Both the position numbers and the translations under genes were made by a program. From contig JBBAEA010000011.1 in NCBI GenBank assembly GCA_041656175.1, positions 1-38,020 of the forward strand: a stretch of DNA of 38,020 nt, given 5' to 3'. The stretch is from JBBAEA01 sp041656175. GTDB lineage: Bacteria; Myxococcota_A; Bradymonadia; UBA4248. How positions within the stretch are numbered: the first letter of the stretch is position 1; each line of letters begins with the position of its first letter. Shown piece after piece: positions 25,147 through 32,340 of the stretch. The notes under the pieces were generated by a model. The model was not told the DNA's origin and did not search any database. It saw only the letters and a program-made list of their open reading frames with translations.

Positions 25147-25491
25147 ATGGCAAAGTTAACGCCAGTGGCGGAAGTAAAGGACAAGTTTGGTTCTAAAGAG
25201 AATTTGGCTAAAACGGTCTTGGCTCAGTTAGAGAGGCCAGAGGACGAGAGTAAGGAAGAGTTTGAGAGACGCATACTGACTCTAAGTAACCGTAAGTTGC
25301 TAAAACTCAATGATGCCCACGAAGAGTTGCTAAAGCGTTTTGGTAGCAAAGCGGCGCTTGTGGATGCCATTGTTGCCCTAGCTTGTGTCGGCAAAGTCGA
25401 TACGACGTATAAAGCAAAACTTGAGCGTATGCGTACGGCGCCCTTGCTTGATCTGCATAAGTCGCTTGCGCGCAAGGCGAAAAAAAGCTAA
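25147..25491 (+). CDS. Small conserved-looking protein of unknown function
   Basis: A 114-aa charged, mostly helical protein starting MAKLTPVAEVKDKFGSKENL and ending in a Lys/Ala-rich tail (SLARKAKKS). No signal peptide, membrane segment or known motif was recognised. Two internal segments begin with similar KDKFGSKENL / LKRFGSKAAL motifs, suggesting two related helical halves. The frame is open further upstream, but GGAG sits 6 nt before the ATG at 25147. It is 60 bp from the lipoprotein gene that follows and may be co-transcribed with it. The basic tail could bind nucleic acid, which is only a guess. Confidence 0.7.
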   Translation: MAKLTPVAEVKDKFGSKENLAKTVLAQLERPEDESKEEFERRILTLSNRKLLKLNDAHEELLKRFGSKAALVDAIVALACVGKVDTTYKAKLERMRTAPLLDLHKSLARKAKKS

Positions 25492-25550
25492 ATTGCTGTT
25501 CTAGGGGCATACTGATGAAGGGGGCGAAGCTTTACAATACGAGGTAAACG

Positions 25551-26057
25551 ATGCAGACGAGATTTCGGACTTTACGCTTTCAGCTTATGGGTGTTATGGC
25601 GATTCTTGCCTGCATTGTTTTATTTACGGCGTGTAAAAGTGAACGTCGCAGTGCGGGTGAAGCGCCCGAGGTCAAGTTTGACGATACGGGTAAAATGCAT
25701 GTGCAAAGACCGATTGACGCTGCTCCCGACGTAGCCGACAACGAGCAGCATTTGCTCCCCAAAGAAGAGTTTGTCGGCGGCGTTATGCCCAATGAGCGAA
25801 AGGCGCAAAAACTGGTAAATCAGCTATCCAATTATACGATGGCTATTTGTTCTGATATGTTGGAGTGTCCCGCGGGCTTAGACGAGCTAAAAAAAGAGAT
25901 GAAAGAGCGCTACAAGCTCAATTGGCCTAATGATCCTTGGGGAAATCCCTACGCATACACGCGTACGGATAGCAGCAAGTTCGTTATTATTTCCTGGGGT
26001 CCCGACAAAGAAGCAGGGACGGCAGATGATATTAAAATCTCTGAACGCAATGAGTAG
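25551..26057 (+). CDS. Lipoprotein with GspG-like (T2SSG) C-terminal module
   Basis: A 168-aa protein with a lipoprotein signal (lipobox LFTAC), an acidic linker and a C-terminal module reading NWPNDPWGNPYAYTRT and SWGPDKEAGTADDI. This matches the end of type II secretion major pseudopilins (DPWGNPY, calcium-site region), but the N-terminal pilin helix and prepilin cleavage site are absent. The pseudopilin head thus seems reused in an anchored lipoprotein. GAGG precedes the ATG. No other T2SS genes are in the window, so a secretion role is not supported. Confidence 0.75.
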   Translation: MQTRFRTLRFQLMGVMAILACIVLFTACKSERRSAGEAPEVKFDDTGKMHVQRPIDAAPDVADNEQHLLPKEEFVGGVMPNERKAQKLVNQLSNYTMAICSDMLECPAGLDELKKEMKERYKLNWPNDPWGNPYAYTRTDSSKFVIISWGPDKEAGTADDIKISERNE

Positions 26058-26107
26058 TTGTGAGCTGTAGAGATAATTTAGATAGCGCTTGCGAACTAAG
26101 AAGTAAA

Positions 26108-26509
26108 ATGTCTTTTTTTCGGAAATCCGCGCGTAGAATTTTACAAGCTGCAAGTCTCTTATTTGTGGTTTTTTTGTTCACGGCTTGTCAAGATGAAGCC
26201 TTGGCTAAAAATATCGAAAAACTGCGGGAGCTGCAGCATTGTTTAGAGCACAATAAGTATGACACGGAAATTCTAGTGCAAGAACTTGAGCTCTTTGTCG
26301 TTAACAATGAGGGTTATTTTACAAAAAACCGTGAGAAGTTTGAGTCCTATCGCGCTGATAAGTTGGAGCGCCTAGCCACGGTCAAGGAGAGCGAAGTCAA
26401 CGAGATATTCGAGCGACTTTATGCCCTAAATCAAGAGATCCTTAACAAACTAAGGAGCGACCCCGAGAGGCTTGAGCAGTATGCAGAGCTGATGGGGCGG
26501 CTTCGATAG
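26108..26509 (+). CDS. Small alpha-helical lipoprotein, unknown function
   Basis: A 133-aa protein starting MSFFRKSARR, with lipobox LFTACQD and then a mature region rich in Leu, Glu and Lys that looks like two or three helices (KNIEKLRELQHCLEHNKYDT; EIFERLYALNQEILNKL). An in-frame GTG at 26060 would add 16 polar residues before the signal, so the ATG at 26108 is preferred. It lies 50 bp after the GspG-like lipoprotein gene and 11 bp before the next gene, so the three are probably one operon. No family was recognised. Confidence 0.75.
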   Translation: MSFFRKSARRILQAASLLFVVFLFTACQDEALAKNIEKLRELQHCLEHNKYDTEILVQELELFVVNNEGYFTKNREKFESYRADKLERLATVKESEVNEIFERLYALNQEILNKLRSDPERLEQYAELMGRLR

Positions 26510-26520
26510 CTGGTGTTTAA

Positions 26521-27525
26521 GTGCGTTTTTTCGTTGCTCTCGCATTTGGCATTTTTCTTGCGTGCGGCGTTATAGCATGCAACGACGTAGAAGATGAAAT
26601 GCAAAACTACGGTCGTATGAATGTGCAACGCGCAGCACCTGCGCTAAAGCAGTGTATCAAAGAAATCGAAAGCTTGCGCTGGCGTATTCCAGCGCTTGAT
26701 TTAGCCATGCACGTGCACAAAAGTGCAGAGCAGCAGGCGCTGGCATTCTTGGATGTGCGCGAAAAACCGTCAAACGTCTACTACACGATTCTGCGCGGCG
26801 GCAGCTTAAAGGATGTCGCAAATAATTTTGGGATCTACCACCACGATATTACGGCGCTAAACTCCGGTGTTCCCCTCAACGCGCCGTTAAACGCAGGCAC
26901 AAGGGTGCGGGTATACAAGCGCGATGAGGCCAGTCAATCGCATGGCCACTGCTGGGCTGGCAAGCTTATCGCTGGCGTCCCTATGCCCGAGGGACCTGGA
27001 AGGATACTGCGAACGAATCGCTTTAAATCTTGGGCTACAGACTACGTTATTGAGAGTTTGGACTATTCTCTAAAGCAATGGGCAAAGCGCTACCCAGAGC
27101 GTGATCCCATTTTTATCGGAAATCTTTCACTACGCGTTGGCGGCGATATTGAACCCCACAAAACCCACGAAGCAGGGCGAAGCGTAGATCTGGGTTACCC
27201 CGTTGTACGCACAAAAACAGATCCGCTACAGTGGCATAAACCCACGCGTAAGAACTTTGACTGCGAGGCTAACTGGGATTTGATCAAGCTCCTTATGGAA
27301 GGGGGAGAGCTTATAGAGATCCTTATCGACTACGAGATACAGGGCTATCTCTACGACTGCGCGCCCGAGGTTTTGGGTGCGGACGCATCGCGGTATTTGA
27401 CACTCATGCAGTATCCCAAGGGGCCGCGTGCGCCTAGGCGCTTTATTCGCCATGTCAAAGGACACGAAGATCACTTGCACATTACTTACCGCTGTGCAAC
27501 CCACGATAAAGCCTGTAAGCAGTAG
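26521..27525 (+). CDS. MepA-like murein endopeptidase lipoprotein with LysM domain
   Basis: A 334-aa lipoprotein (lipobox VIAC). A LysM domain (about 80-125; YYTILRGGSLKDVANNFGI) is followed by a penicillin-insensitive murein endopeptidase (M74/MepA-like) domain (about 150-330). Its likely zinc ligands are in PHKTHEAGRSVDLGYP and GHEDHLHITYRC. MepA enzymes cut D-Ala-mDAP cross-links in the periplasm. Translation starts at GTG; the next in-frame ATG would remove the signal peptide. It lies 11 bp after the small helical lipoprotein. The LysM plus lipid anchor would hold it between outer membrane and murein. Confidence 0.87.
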   Translation: MRFFVALAFGIFLACGVIACNDVEDEMQNYGRMNVQRAAPALKQCIKEIESLRWRIPALDLAMHVHKSAEQQALAFLDVREKPSNVYYTILRGGSLKDVANNFGIYHHDITALNSGVPLNAPLNAGTRVRVYKRDEASQSHGHCWAGKLIAGVPMPEGPGRILRTNRFKSWATDYVIESLDYSLKQWAKRYPERDPIFIGNLSLRVGGDIEPHKTHEAGRSVDLGYPVVRTKTDPLQWHKPTRKNFDCEANWDLIKLLMEGGELIEILIDYEIQGYLYDCAPEVLGADASRYLTLMQYPKGPRAPRRFIRHVKGHEDHLHITYRCATHDKACKQ

Positions 27526-27615
27526 TGAAAACATAGAAAGAATGAACAGGCTTGTGCTATACACTATACAGCGCGCATGATTGCATCTTGTAGCGCAAGA
27601 TAATAGAGGTATAGT

Positions 27616-28227
27616 ATGCAAAAAAACGCAATGCTCTACATTAGCTTGATAGTCGTAGTTCTAGCTTTAAGTTGTGGGCGCAAAGAAACGAGCAACACCG
27701 CTGAGTGGGATGAACCTAGAACTGAGAACGTAAAACGTGAGAGCTACAAAGCAGCGCCGCCTCCCGAAAATGCACAGCGTATAACAGCTACCCCACGCTA
27801 CGACGAGAAGGGAGCTATTTTGCTTAGCGATACCAAGTTTTACGGCGCTGTCGTACCCAAAGAACACGAGCTACTACACTGCGCCGATTGGGGCTGCCGT
27901 ATTGCCGTACAAATGTCGCGCGGCGAAGTCGAGAGTTTTTTGCGCCAAAACTTCCCTGGGCGAAAACTGGAGTACAAAGAAGCTGTCAACACCTTTTTGT
28001 TACACGCTGTAGCTAGCGATGAAGACGATGTGCGACCGGTCGTTCCTACGATAGATCCGAGTATTGAGCCGCCAAAGGCAGATAGCGACGTTAAAATCGA
28101 AGCCGCTTGGGTAGCTGAGCGTAGCCGCTATGAATTTCAGTACCATAATCCGTCGTATAAAGAGGAAGTGCCTGTGAAAGAATTCGAGTCTAAGGACGGC
28201 GAAGAAACTGAAAACATCGAACACTGA
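27616..28227 (+). CDS. Lipoprotein of unknown function
   Basis: A 203-aa protein with signal peptide and lipobox LALSCG, a Glu/Asn/Arg-rich linker, then a region (about 70-135) with two Cys in HCADWGCRIAVQMSRGEVES that could form a disulfide, and an acidic tail ending EFESKDGEETENIEH. GAGG lies before the ATG. It follows the MepA-like gene by 90 bp and precedes the degenerate receiver gene by 55 bp. No family recognised; probably another envelope protein of this cluster. Confidence 0.75.
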   Translation: MQKNAMLYISLIVVVLALSCGRKETSNTAEWDEPRTENVKRESYKAAPPPENAQRITATPRYDEKGAILLSDTKFYGAVVPKEHELLHCADWGCRIAVQMSRGEVESFLRQNFPGRKLEYKEAVNTFLLHAVASDEDDVRPVVPTIDPSIEPPKADSDVKIEAAWVAERSRYEFQYHNPSYKEEVPVKEFESKDGEETENIEH

Positions 28228-28282
28228 ATTTTAAAGCAGGGCTTAGCTTGTTTGGGAAGCATGCAATGGAGATAACGTATAG

Positions 28283-28642
28283 ATGTTAAAGATAATGTTG
28301 TTTGACCACGAAGTCATGGACGTTATTGAAGCTGAGATAGCGCTTAGTAAACACGGCTTTAGCACCATTAAACTCACGGGAAGTTACGCTATTTTACCCA
28401 AAATAGACTTTGAAAAACCCGACATCCTCCTCTTTAACCCCGATATTCCCAATTTCAATGCAGACGCTTTTCTAGAGTCTTTGCGACTTGAGCCGAAATT
28501 AGAAAACCTCGTTATCGTCGCCATCGCTTACGGCGAAGAGAAGCGAATAGAAGAGTTTTGCTTAAAACACGATCTACACGGGTATTTTTTAAAGAACAAC
28601 GGCTTTGTGGATTTAGGCGAGTTTTTGTCTCAGTTTTTGTAG
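28283..28642 (+). CDS. Degenerate response-regulator receiver domain
   Basis: A 119-aa stand-alone protein with a CheY-like pattern of alternating strands and helices. Strand 1 ends in an acidic pair-like D8-H9 (usually DD), and strand 3 reads PDILLFNPDIP. The phosphoacceptor Asp is replaced by Asn52. The switch Thr/Ser near VIVAIAY is absent and the conserved Lys is kept (K98 in GYFLKNNG). It is therefore probably a pseudo-receiver that is not phosphorylated. No histidine kinase gene lies nearby. It is the last gene before a family C repeat and recA. Confidence 0.7.
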   Translation: MLKIMLFDHEVMDVIEAEIALSKHGFSTIKLTGSYAILPKIDFEKPDILLFNPDIPNFNADAFLESLRLEPKLENLVIVAIAYGEEKRIEEFCLKHDLHGYFLKNNGFVDLGEFLSQFL

Positions 28643-28698
28643 CACTATGAATATTCCTAGAGCTGCGCAACGATCTAAAAACTTTAGGAGAGCTTTGC

Positions 28699-28928
28699 AC
28701 GGGGGGAAACCCTTTTCTTTGTGCCGAGGAAAAGATGTTTCCCCCCGTACCCCCCTTCCCCAAAGAAAGCACTCTTTTAAGCACTTTTCGAATAAAATGT
28801 CATTCTGTCTTCGCACTGCCTTATTTTATTAGCATTTGTAGCTTATGTTTCTCTACAAAATGTCTCATTTTGTTTAAAACTGTATCGGATTTGTAAAATT
28901 ATATTCACAATTTCTAGCCGTGCAAAGG
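28699..28928. repeat. Family C repeat, copy 2
   Basis: It has a G6/C6 head hairpin (arms GGGGGGAAAC and GTTTCCCCCC, imperfect inside), then AAAGAAAGCACTCTTTTAAG, GAATAAAATGTCATTCT, ACAAAATGTCTCATTTTGT and ACTGTATCGGATTTGTAAAA, ending TCTAGCCGTGCAAAGG. By eye it is very close to the copy at 6073-6300. It lies between the receiver-like gene and the recA promoter. Confidence 0.75.
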
Positions 28929-29040
28929 TCTCTTTAGTTTAAAATATTTTGTCAAAATGAAAATTTTCTGAACGTAAGTGGCCAAAAGATGTATATAGCT
29001 ATGTAGCAGGGGCGTGTGGGTTAAAAATGGATTTTGATGC

Positions 29041-29069
29041 TTGACACGTGAACTTCTGTACAGTATAGA
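29041..29069 (+). promoter_or_regulatory. recA promoter with SOS-box-like operator
   Basis: A -35 TTGACA (29041-29046) and a -10 TATAGA (29064-29069) are separated by 17 bp, close to the sigma70 consensus. In the spacer lies GAACTTCTGTAC (29050-29061), matching the GAAC-N4-GTTC type of LexA box with one mismatch. An overlapping CTGTACAG palindrome is also present. Binding here would block RNA polymerase, as expected for SOS control. The start codon of recA is 40 bp downstream of the -10. Confidence 0.65.
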
Positions 29070-29108
29070 TTTTGTTGCGCAAGTCGCGTTGCTGAACAAA
29101 GGAGTAGT

Positions 29109-30167
29109 ATGGCAAAGGAAGTAAGTAGAGAGAAAACCTTAGAAGTGGCGATATCTGCAATCGAAAAGCAGTTTGGTAAGGGCGCGATTATGCGTTGGGG
29201 AAGCAATGAACAAGTGGCAGCTCCAGCGATTCCGTCGGGTTCCGTTGGTTTAGATATAGCCCTAGGCATTGGCGGCTTTCCGCGTGGGAGGGTCATTGAG
29301 GTTTATGGACCAGAGGCAAGCGGTAAGACCACCGTAGCGTTGCATGCGATTGCAGAGTGCCAAAAGATGGGTGGTATAGCCGCATTTATCGATGCCGAAC
29401 ACGCTCTTGACGTTCAATATGCGCGGCGTTTGGGTATAGACATTGATGAGCTTCTCATCAGTCAGCCCGACTACGCCGAGCAGGCACTAGCCATCGCTGA
29501 GATGCTCATTCGCTCAAACGCTGTCGATATCATTGTGGTCGACTCGGTAGCAGCACTCGTACCCCGTGCTGAACTCGAAGGCGACATGGGCGATTCACAC
29601 ATCGGTTTACAGGCTAGGCTCATGAGCCAGGCCATGCGAAAACTAGCCGCAACCTCATCTAAAAGCAGAACCTCACTGGTTTTCATCAACCAGCTGCGCA
29701 CCAAAGTCGGCGTTATGTTTGGTAACCCCGAGACTACATCGGGTGGAAACGCGCTTAAATACTATTCATCCGTTCGCTTGGATATCCGAAAAACCAGCGC
29801 CATTAAGAACGGTACGGAGCTTGTCGGTCAGCGTACGCGCATACGCGTTGTAAAGAACAAGATGGCATCCCCCTTTAAAGAGGTGGAAGTCGATATTATT
29901 TACGGTTTTGGTATTTCACGCGAAGGCGATATTTTGGATCTAGGCGCCGACCTCGGAATCATCGAAAAGGCAGGATCGTGGTACTCCTTTAATGGGGAGC
30001 GTTTGGGGCAAGGACGCGAAAATGCGAAAGAGTTCTTAACAGCAAATCCAGTGATTATGCGCCAAATTGAAAATGCTGTTCGTGAGAAACACTCGCTGCC
30101 CACACTTGAGCAAGTCGCAGAATCTGCCCCTGAAGTTGGTGAAGCGATTGAAGGCGATGTAGAATAG
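29109..30167 (+). CDS. recA: Recombinase RecA
   Basis: A 352-aa ATP-dependent strand-exchange protein and LexA co-protease. The Walker A loop GPEASGKTT is at residues 67-75, Walker B is in DIIVVDSVAAL, the L2-region motif is NQLRTKVGVMFGNPETTSGG, and the core ends in EVDIIYGFGISREGDILD. AAAGGAG lies 6 nt before the ATG. The C-terminal tail is acidic, as usual. It is monocistronic, with an SOS-type operator in its promoter and a 20-bp tandem duplication covering the stop codon, then a strong hairpin and a MITE. Confidence 0.98.
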   Translation: MAKEVSREKTLEVAISAIEKQFGKGAIMRWGSNEQVAAPAIPSGSVGLDIALGIGGFPRGRVIEVYGPEASGKTTVALHAIAECQKMGGIAAFIDAEHALDVQYARRLGIDIDELLISQPDYAEQALAIAEMLIRSNAVDIIVVDSVAALVPRAELEGDMGDSHIGLQARLMSQAMRKLAATSSKSRTSLVFINQLRTKVGVMFGNPETTSGGNALKYYSSVRLDIRKTSAIKNGTELVGQRTRIRVVKNKMASPFKEVEVDIIYGFGISREGDILDLGADLGIIEKAGSWYSFNGERLGQGRENAKEFLTANPVIMRQIENAVREKHSLPTLEQVAESAPEVGEAIEGDVE

Positions 30168-30199
30168 CGCGAAAGCTCGTAGAATAGCGCGAAAGCTCG
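30160..30199 (+). repeat. Exact 20-bp tandem duplication across the recA stop codon
   Basis: The unit TAGAATAGCGCGAAAGCTCG occurs twice in tandem, the first copy at 30160-30179 and the second at 30180-30199. The recA stop TAG (30165-30167) is in the first copy. The RecA protein end is not altered. Confidence 0.9.
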
Positions 30200-30224
30200 A
30201 TGAAGACCTTTGCATAACTTTTGT

Positions 30225-30257
30225 CCCTAAGGGCGAACTCAATGTTCGCCCTTAGGG
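30225..30257 (+). terminator. Perfect 14-bp hairpin after recA, truncated by a MITE
   Basis: CCCTAAGGGCGAAC and GTTCGCCCTTAGGG flank a 5-nt loop. The last bases of the right arm are TTAG plus the first GG of a family A MITE. No U-tract follows, probably because the insertion displaced the original downstream sequence. Confidence 0.65.
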
Positions 30258-30438
30258 AAACTCTGAACAATGGGAAAATTGCCAAAAAAGTAGCTAGAGA
30301 AAAACAACGAAAGTTAGGCGGGTTTTCAAAATAAAGTCAATAAAATTAACACGCTACACAGAGGAAGGGTTCTAAGGGCGATAGCCCTTAGACGGGGTTT
30401 GGGGCGGTAGCCCCAAAAATAAATCAGAGCTTCCTTAG
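30252..30438 (-). mobile_element. Family A MITE, short form, with perfect TTAG target duplication
   Basis: The 179-bp element (30256-30434) has ends GGAAACTCTGAACAATGG and AAATCAGAGCTTCC, flanked by TTAG on both sides (30252-30255 and 30435-30438). The right TTAG contains the stop codon of the minus-strand Cys-rich gene. The interior shares AATAAAGTCAATAAAATTAA and the GCGGTAGCCCC block with other copies. Confidence 0.9.
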
Positions 30439-32165
30439 CAAAACGGGGAGCAATCGCTGTCATCACAATCAATTTTTCCGTTCCCGTCGTTGTCGATGCC
30501 ATCCTTACAACGGGCTGTGGTATTTTCCTTAATATCACTGCAATTCACCGCTTCCGTGGCTGAATTACGTGGGCTGGGCAGACCAACGACAAAGTCGTCT
30601 TTATTATTGTTGGTGTCAATACAGCCTTCACTTCTTCTATAGGCAGCAGAAGTTTTACTGAGCTTTGGCGCGGTTGCGTTCTCTCCACCTTCCGCCCAGT
30701 TTGCACCACCGTAGCCAAGGGCATCGACAAAAGTTCCTTCATCGGGCATTACGGAGCTCAATGGCGTAGGGCTATTTACCAAGAAGAGCTTACCTGATTC
30801 GATGTTTGCTAAGAGATTAGGGCTACACTTGTGGTCTGCATCGGGCGCAATAGGGGCATCACCGTTTGTGCTTTGGCGAATATCAACGAGATAGTATGAT
30901 TTTGCAGGAATTACCATGTTCTCGGGCAGTGGACAAACGTATATTCTCGTTCCAGCACCGCTTGCATACTGTAGACTCCATGACTCTAGCCTTGCATCTT
31001 CATTACCGCGGTTAAAGAGTTCAACGTATTTGGATTGGAAGCTAGAGCCTGAGTTTGCTCCACCTGTATAGGCTTGGCTAATAACGACAAGAGGTGTTTC
31101 GTTAATGACGCAAGAGCCTGAGACACATATTTTAGGCGTATCGCACTGCTTCCACTCACCTTCGGGTTTGCTTGTAGTGTCGCAGTACTCCGTAGCATTT
31201 ATGGGGTTACAGCTCGGTGCTACGCACAGACTAGTTTTACATTGTCCATTTTCACAAGCAAAGTCACACTTTGTAAAGACGCCGGGTTTATCCCATGCAA
31301 CGTCGCTACACAATCCATCTGTTGTGCCGATTTTAGTGCAGCCATTAGCTTTACAGTCACCTCGTTCAGTACAAACGTTTTGGCTTGGGTCGTCGGTATT
31401 TACTTGGCAATACTGTTCAGCGGGACAATGATTCTCTGCATCGCATTCACCCATGGTTGGGAAGTCGCAAACTGTATTGACACATTGGCTTTTGCCGTCA
31501 CTGCGATCCGCGCAATGTGCATCGTCTTCGCACTCAAGACAGTTGACGAGATTATAGTGGCAATCTTCGCTACAAAGTAAATCCCCGGCGCTATAACCTT
31601 CAAAATCAGCGCAGGTCTTAGCATTGAGATTGCTCTTGTCGCATTCTTCATCACCTTCAACGCGACCATCGCCACAGACTGGTGTATGGCTAGGATCCAC
31701 ACAATAGCCCGATTCGGAGCAGATTTCGTCATCAATACATAAGCTCGTATCTTCAGTGGTACACTCGACGCAAGCGCTCGCATTAAATTCGCAGGAGCGC
31801 GTACAGCTTAATTGCCCAGCGACAAATTTTTGGGGTTCGAAGTCTTTACAGCTTTTGCCCCCTAAATCAGCGCCGTCGCATTCTTCGTCACCCTCTCGCA
31901 CTCCGTCGTTACACACGGGCTCATGTGATGGCGTTTGGCACTTGTTGCTAGTGAGTTCGCATTTCGTCTTACCGTCGCTGCGAGTAGCGCAGTCTGCATC
32001 CGTTGAGCATTCTTTGTCTTGCTGCTCTGGGACGCATTCTCCATTTTCGCAAACGTAGCCATTGTCACATTCGGGCTTACATTTTTAAGGCGCAGAATCG
32101 TCGCAGGAAAAAAAGCATAAAGTGCAGCATGCAAAGACGCATGCAAAAAGCGTTGAATTTCTCAT
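30435..32165 (-). pseudogene. Cys-rich lipoprotein with lamin-tail domain, in-frame stop after the signal peptide
   Basis: From ATG at 32165 the frame encodes a lipoprotein signal (FFSCDDSAP), then TAA at 32085-32087, and then continues in the same frame without further stops to 30435. The continuation starts KCKPECDNGYVCENGECVP and has two Cys-rich repeats of the CNDGVREGDEECD / CGDGRVEGDEECD type seen in myxobacterial surface proteins. Next come more paired cysteines, a lamin-tail-like beta domain (QAYTGGANSGSSFQSKYVEL, SYYLVDIR, LGYGGANW) and a C-terminal GIDNDGNGKIDCDDSDC motif. The first usable downstream start (GTG at 31916) would make a protein without an export signal. It is therefore a nonsense pseudogene, a readthrough gene or an error. 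The stop codon TAA at 30435 sits in a MITE target duplication. Confidence 0.82.
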
Positions 32166-32340
32166 TCTAGTCTCCCAAAAACCATACACGTAATTCTTAA
32201 CAGCTGTAGCGTTTAGCACAGCTCAAGCTGTTAAAATAATAGCGTTTAGTCGTTCAAAGTCAAAGTCGAAATAATGGCAAAACAAGATTGTTTCGCGGCG
32301 TGTAACGGCCATGTTCTGAGTGTTGCCATGGGCGAGAGCG
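32166..32340. other. Short intergenic gap with an inverted repeat
   Basis: TTAACAGCT and AGCTGTTAA form inverted arms around 32198-32236 with an inner ACAGCT unit. It could end the transcript of the upstream DUF4340 gene on the minus strand or sit in the promoter of the Cys-rich gene. No small gene is supported. Confidence 0.4.
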
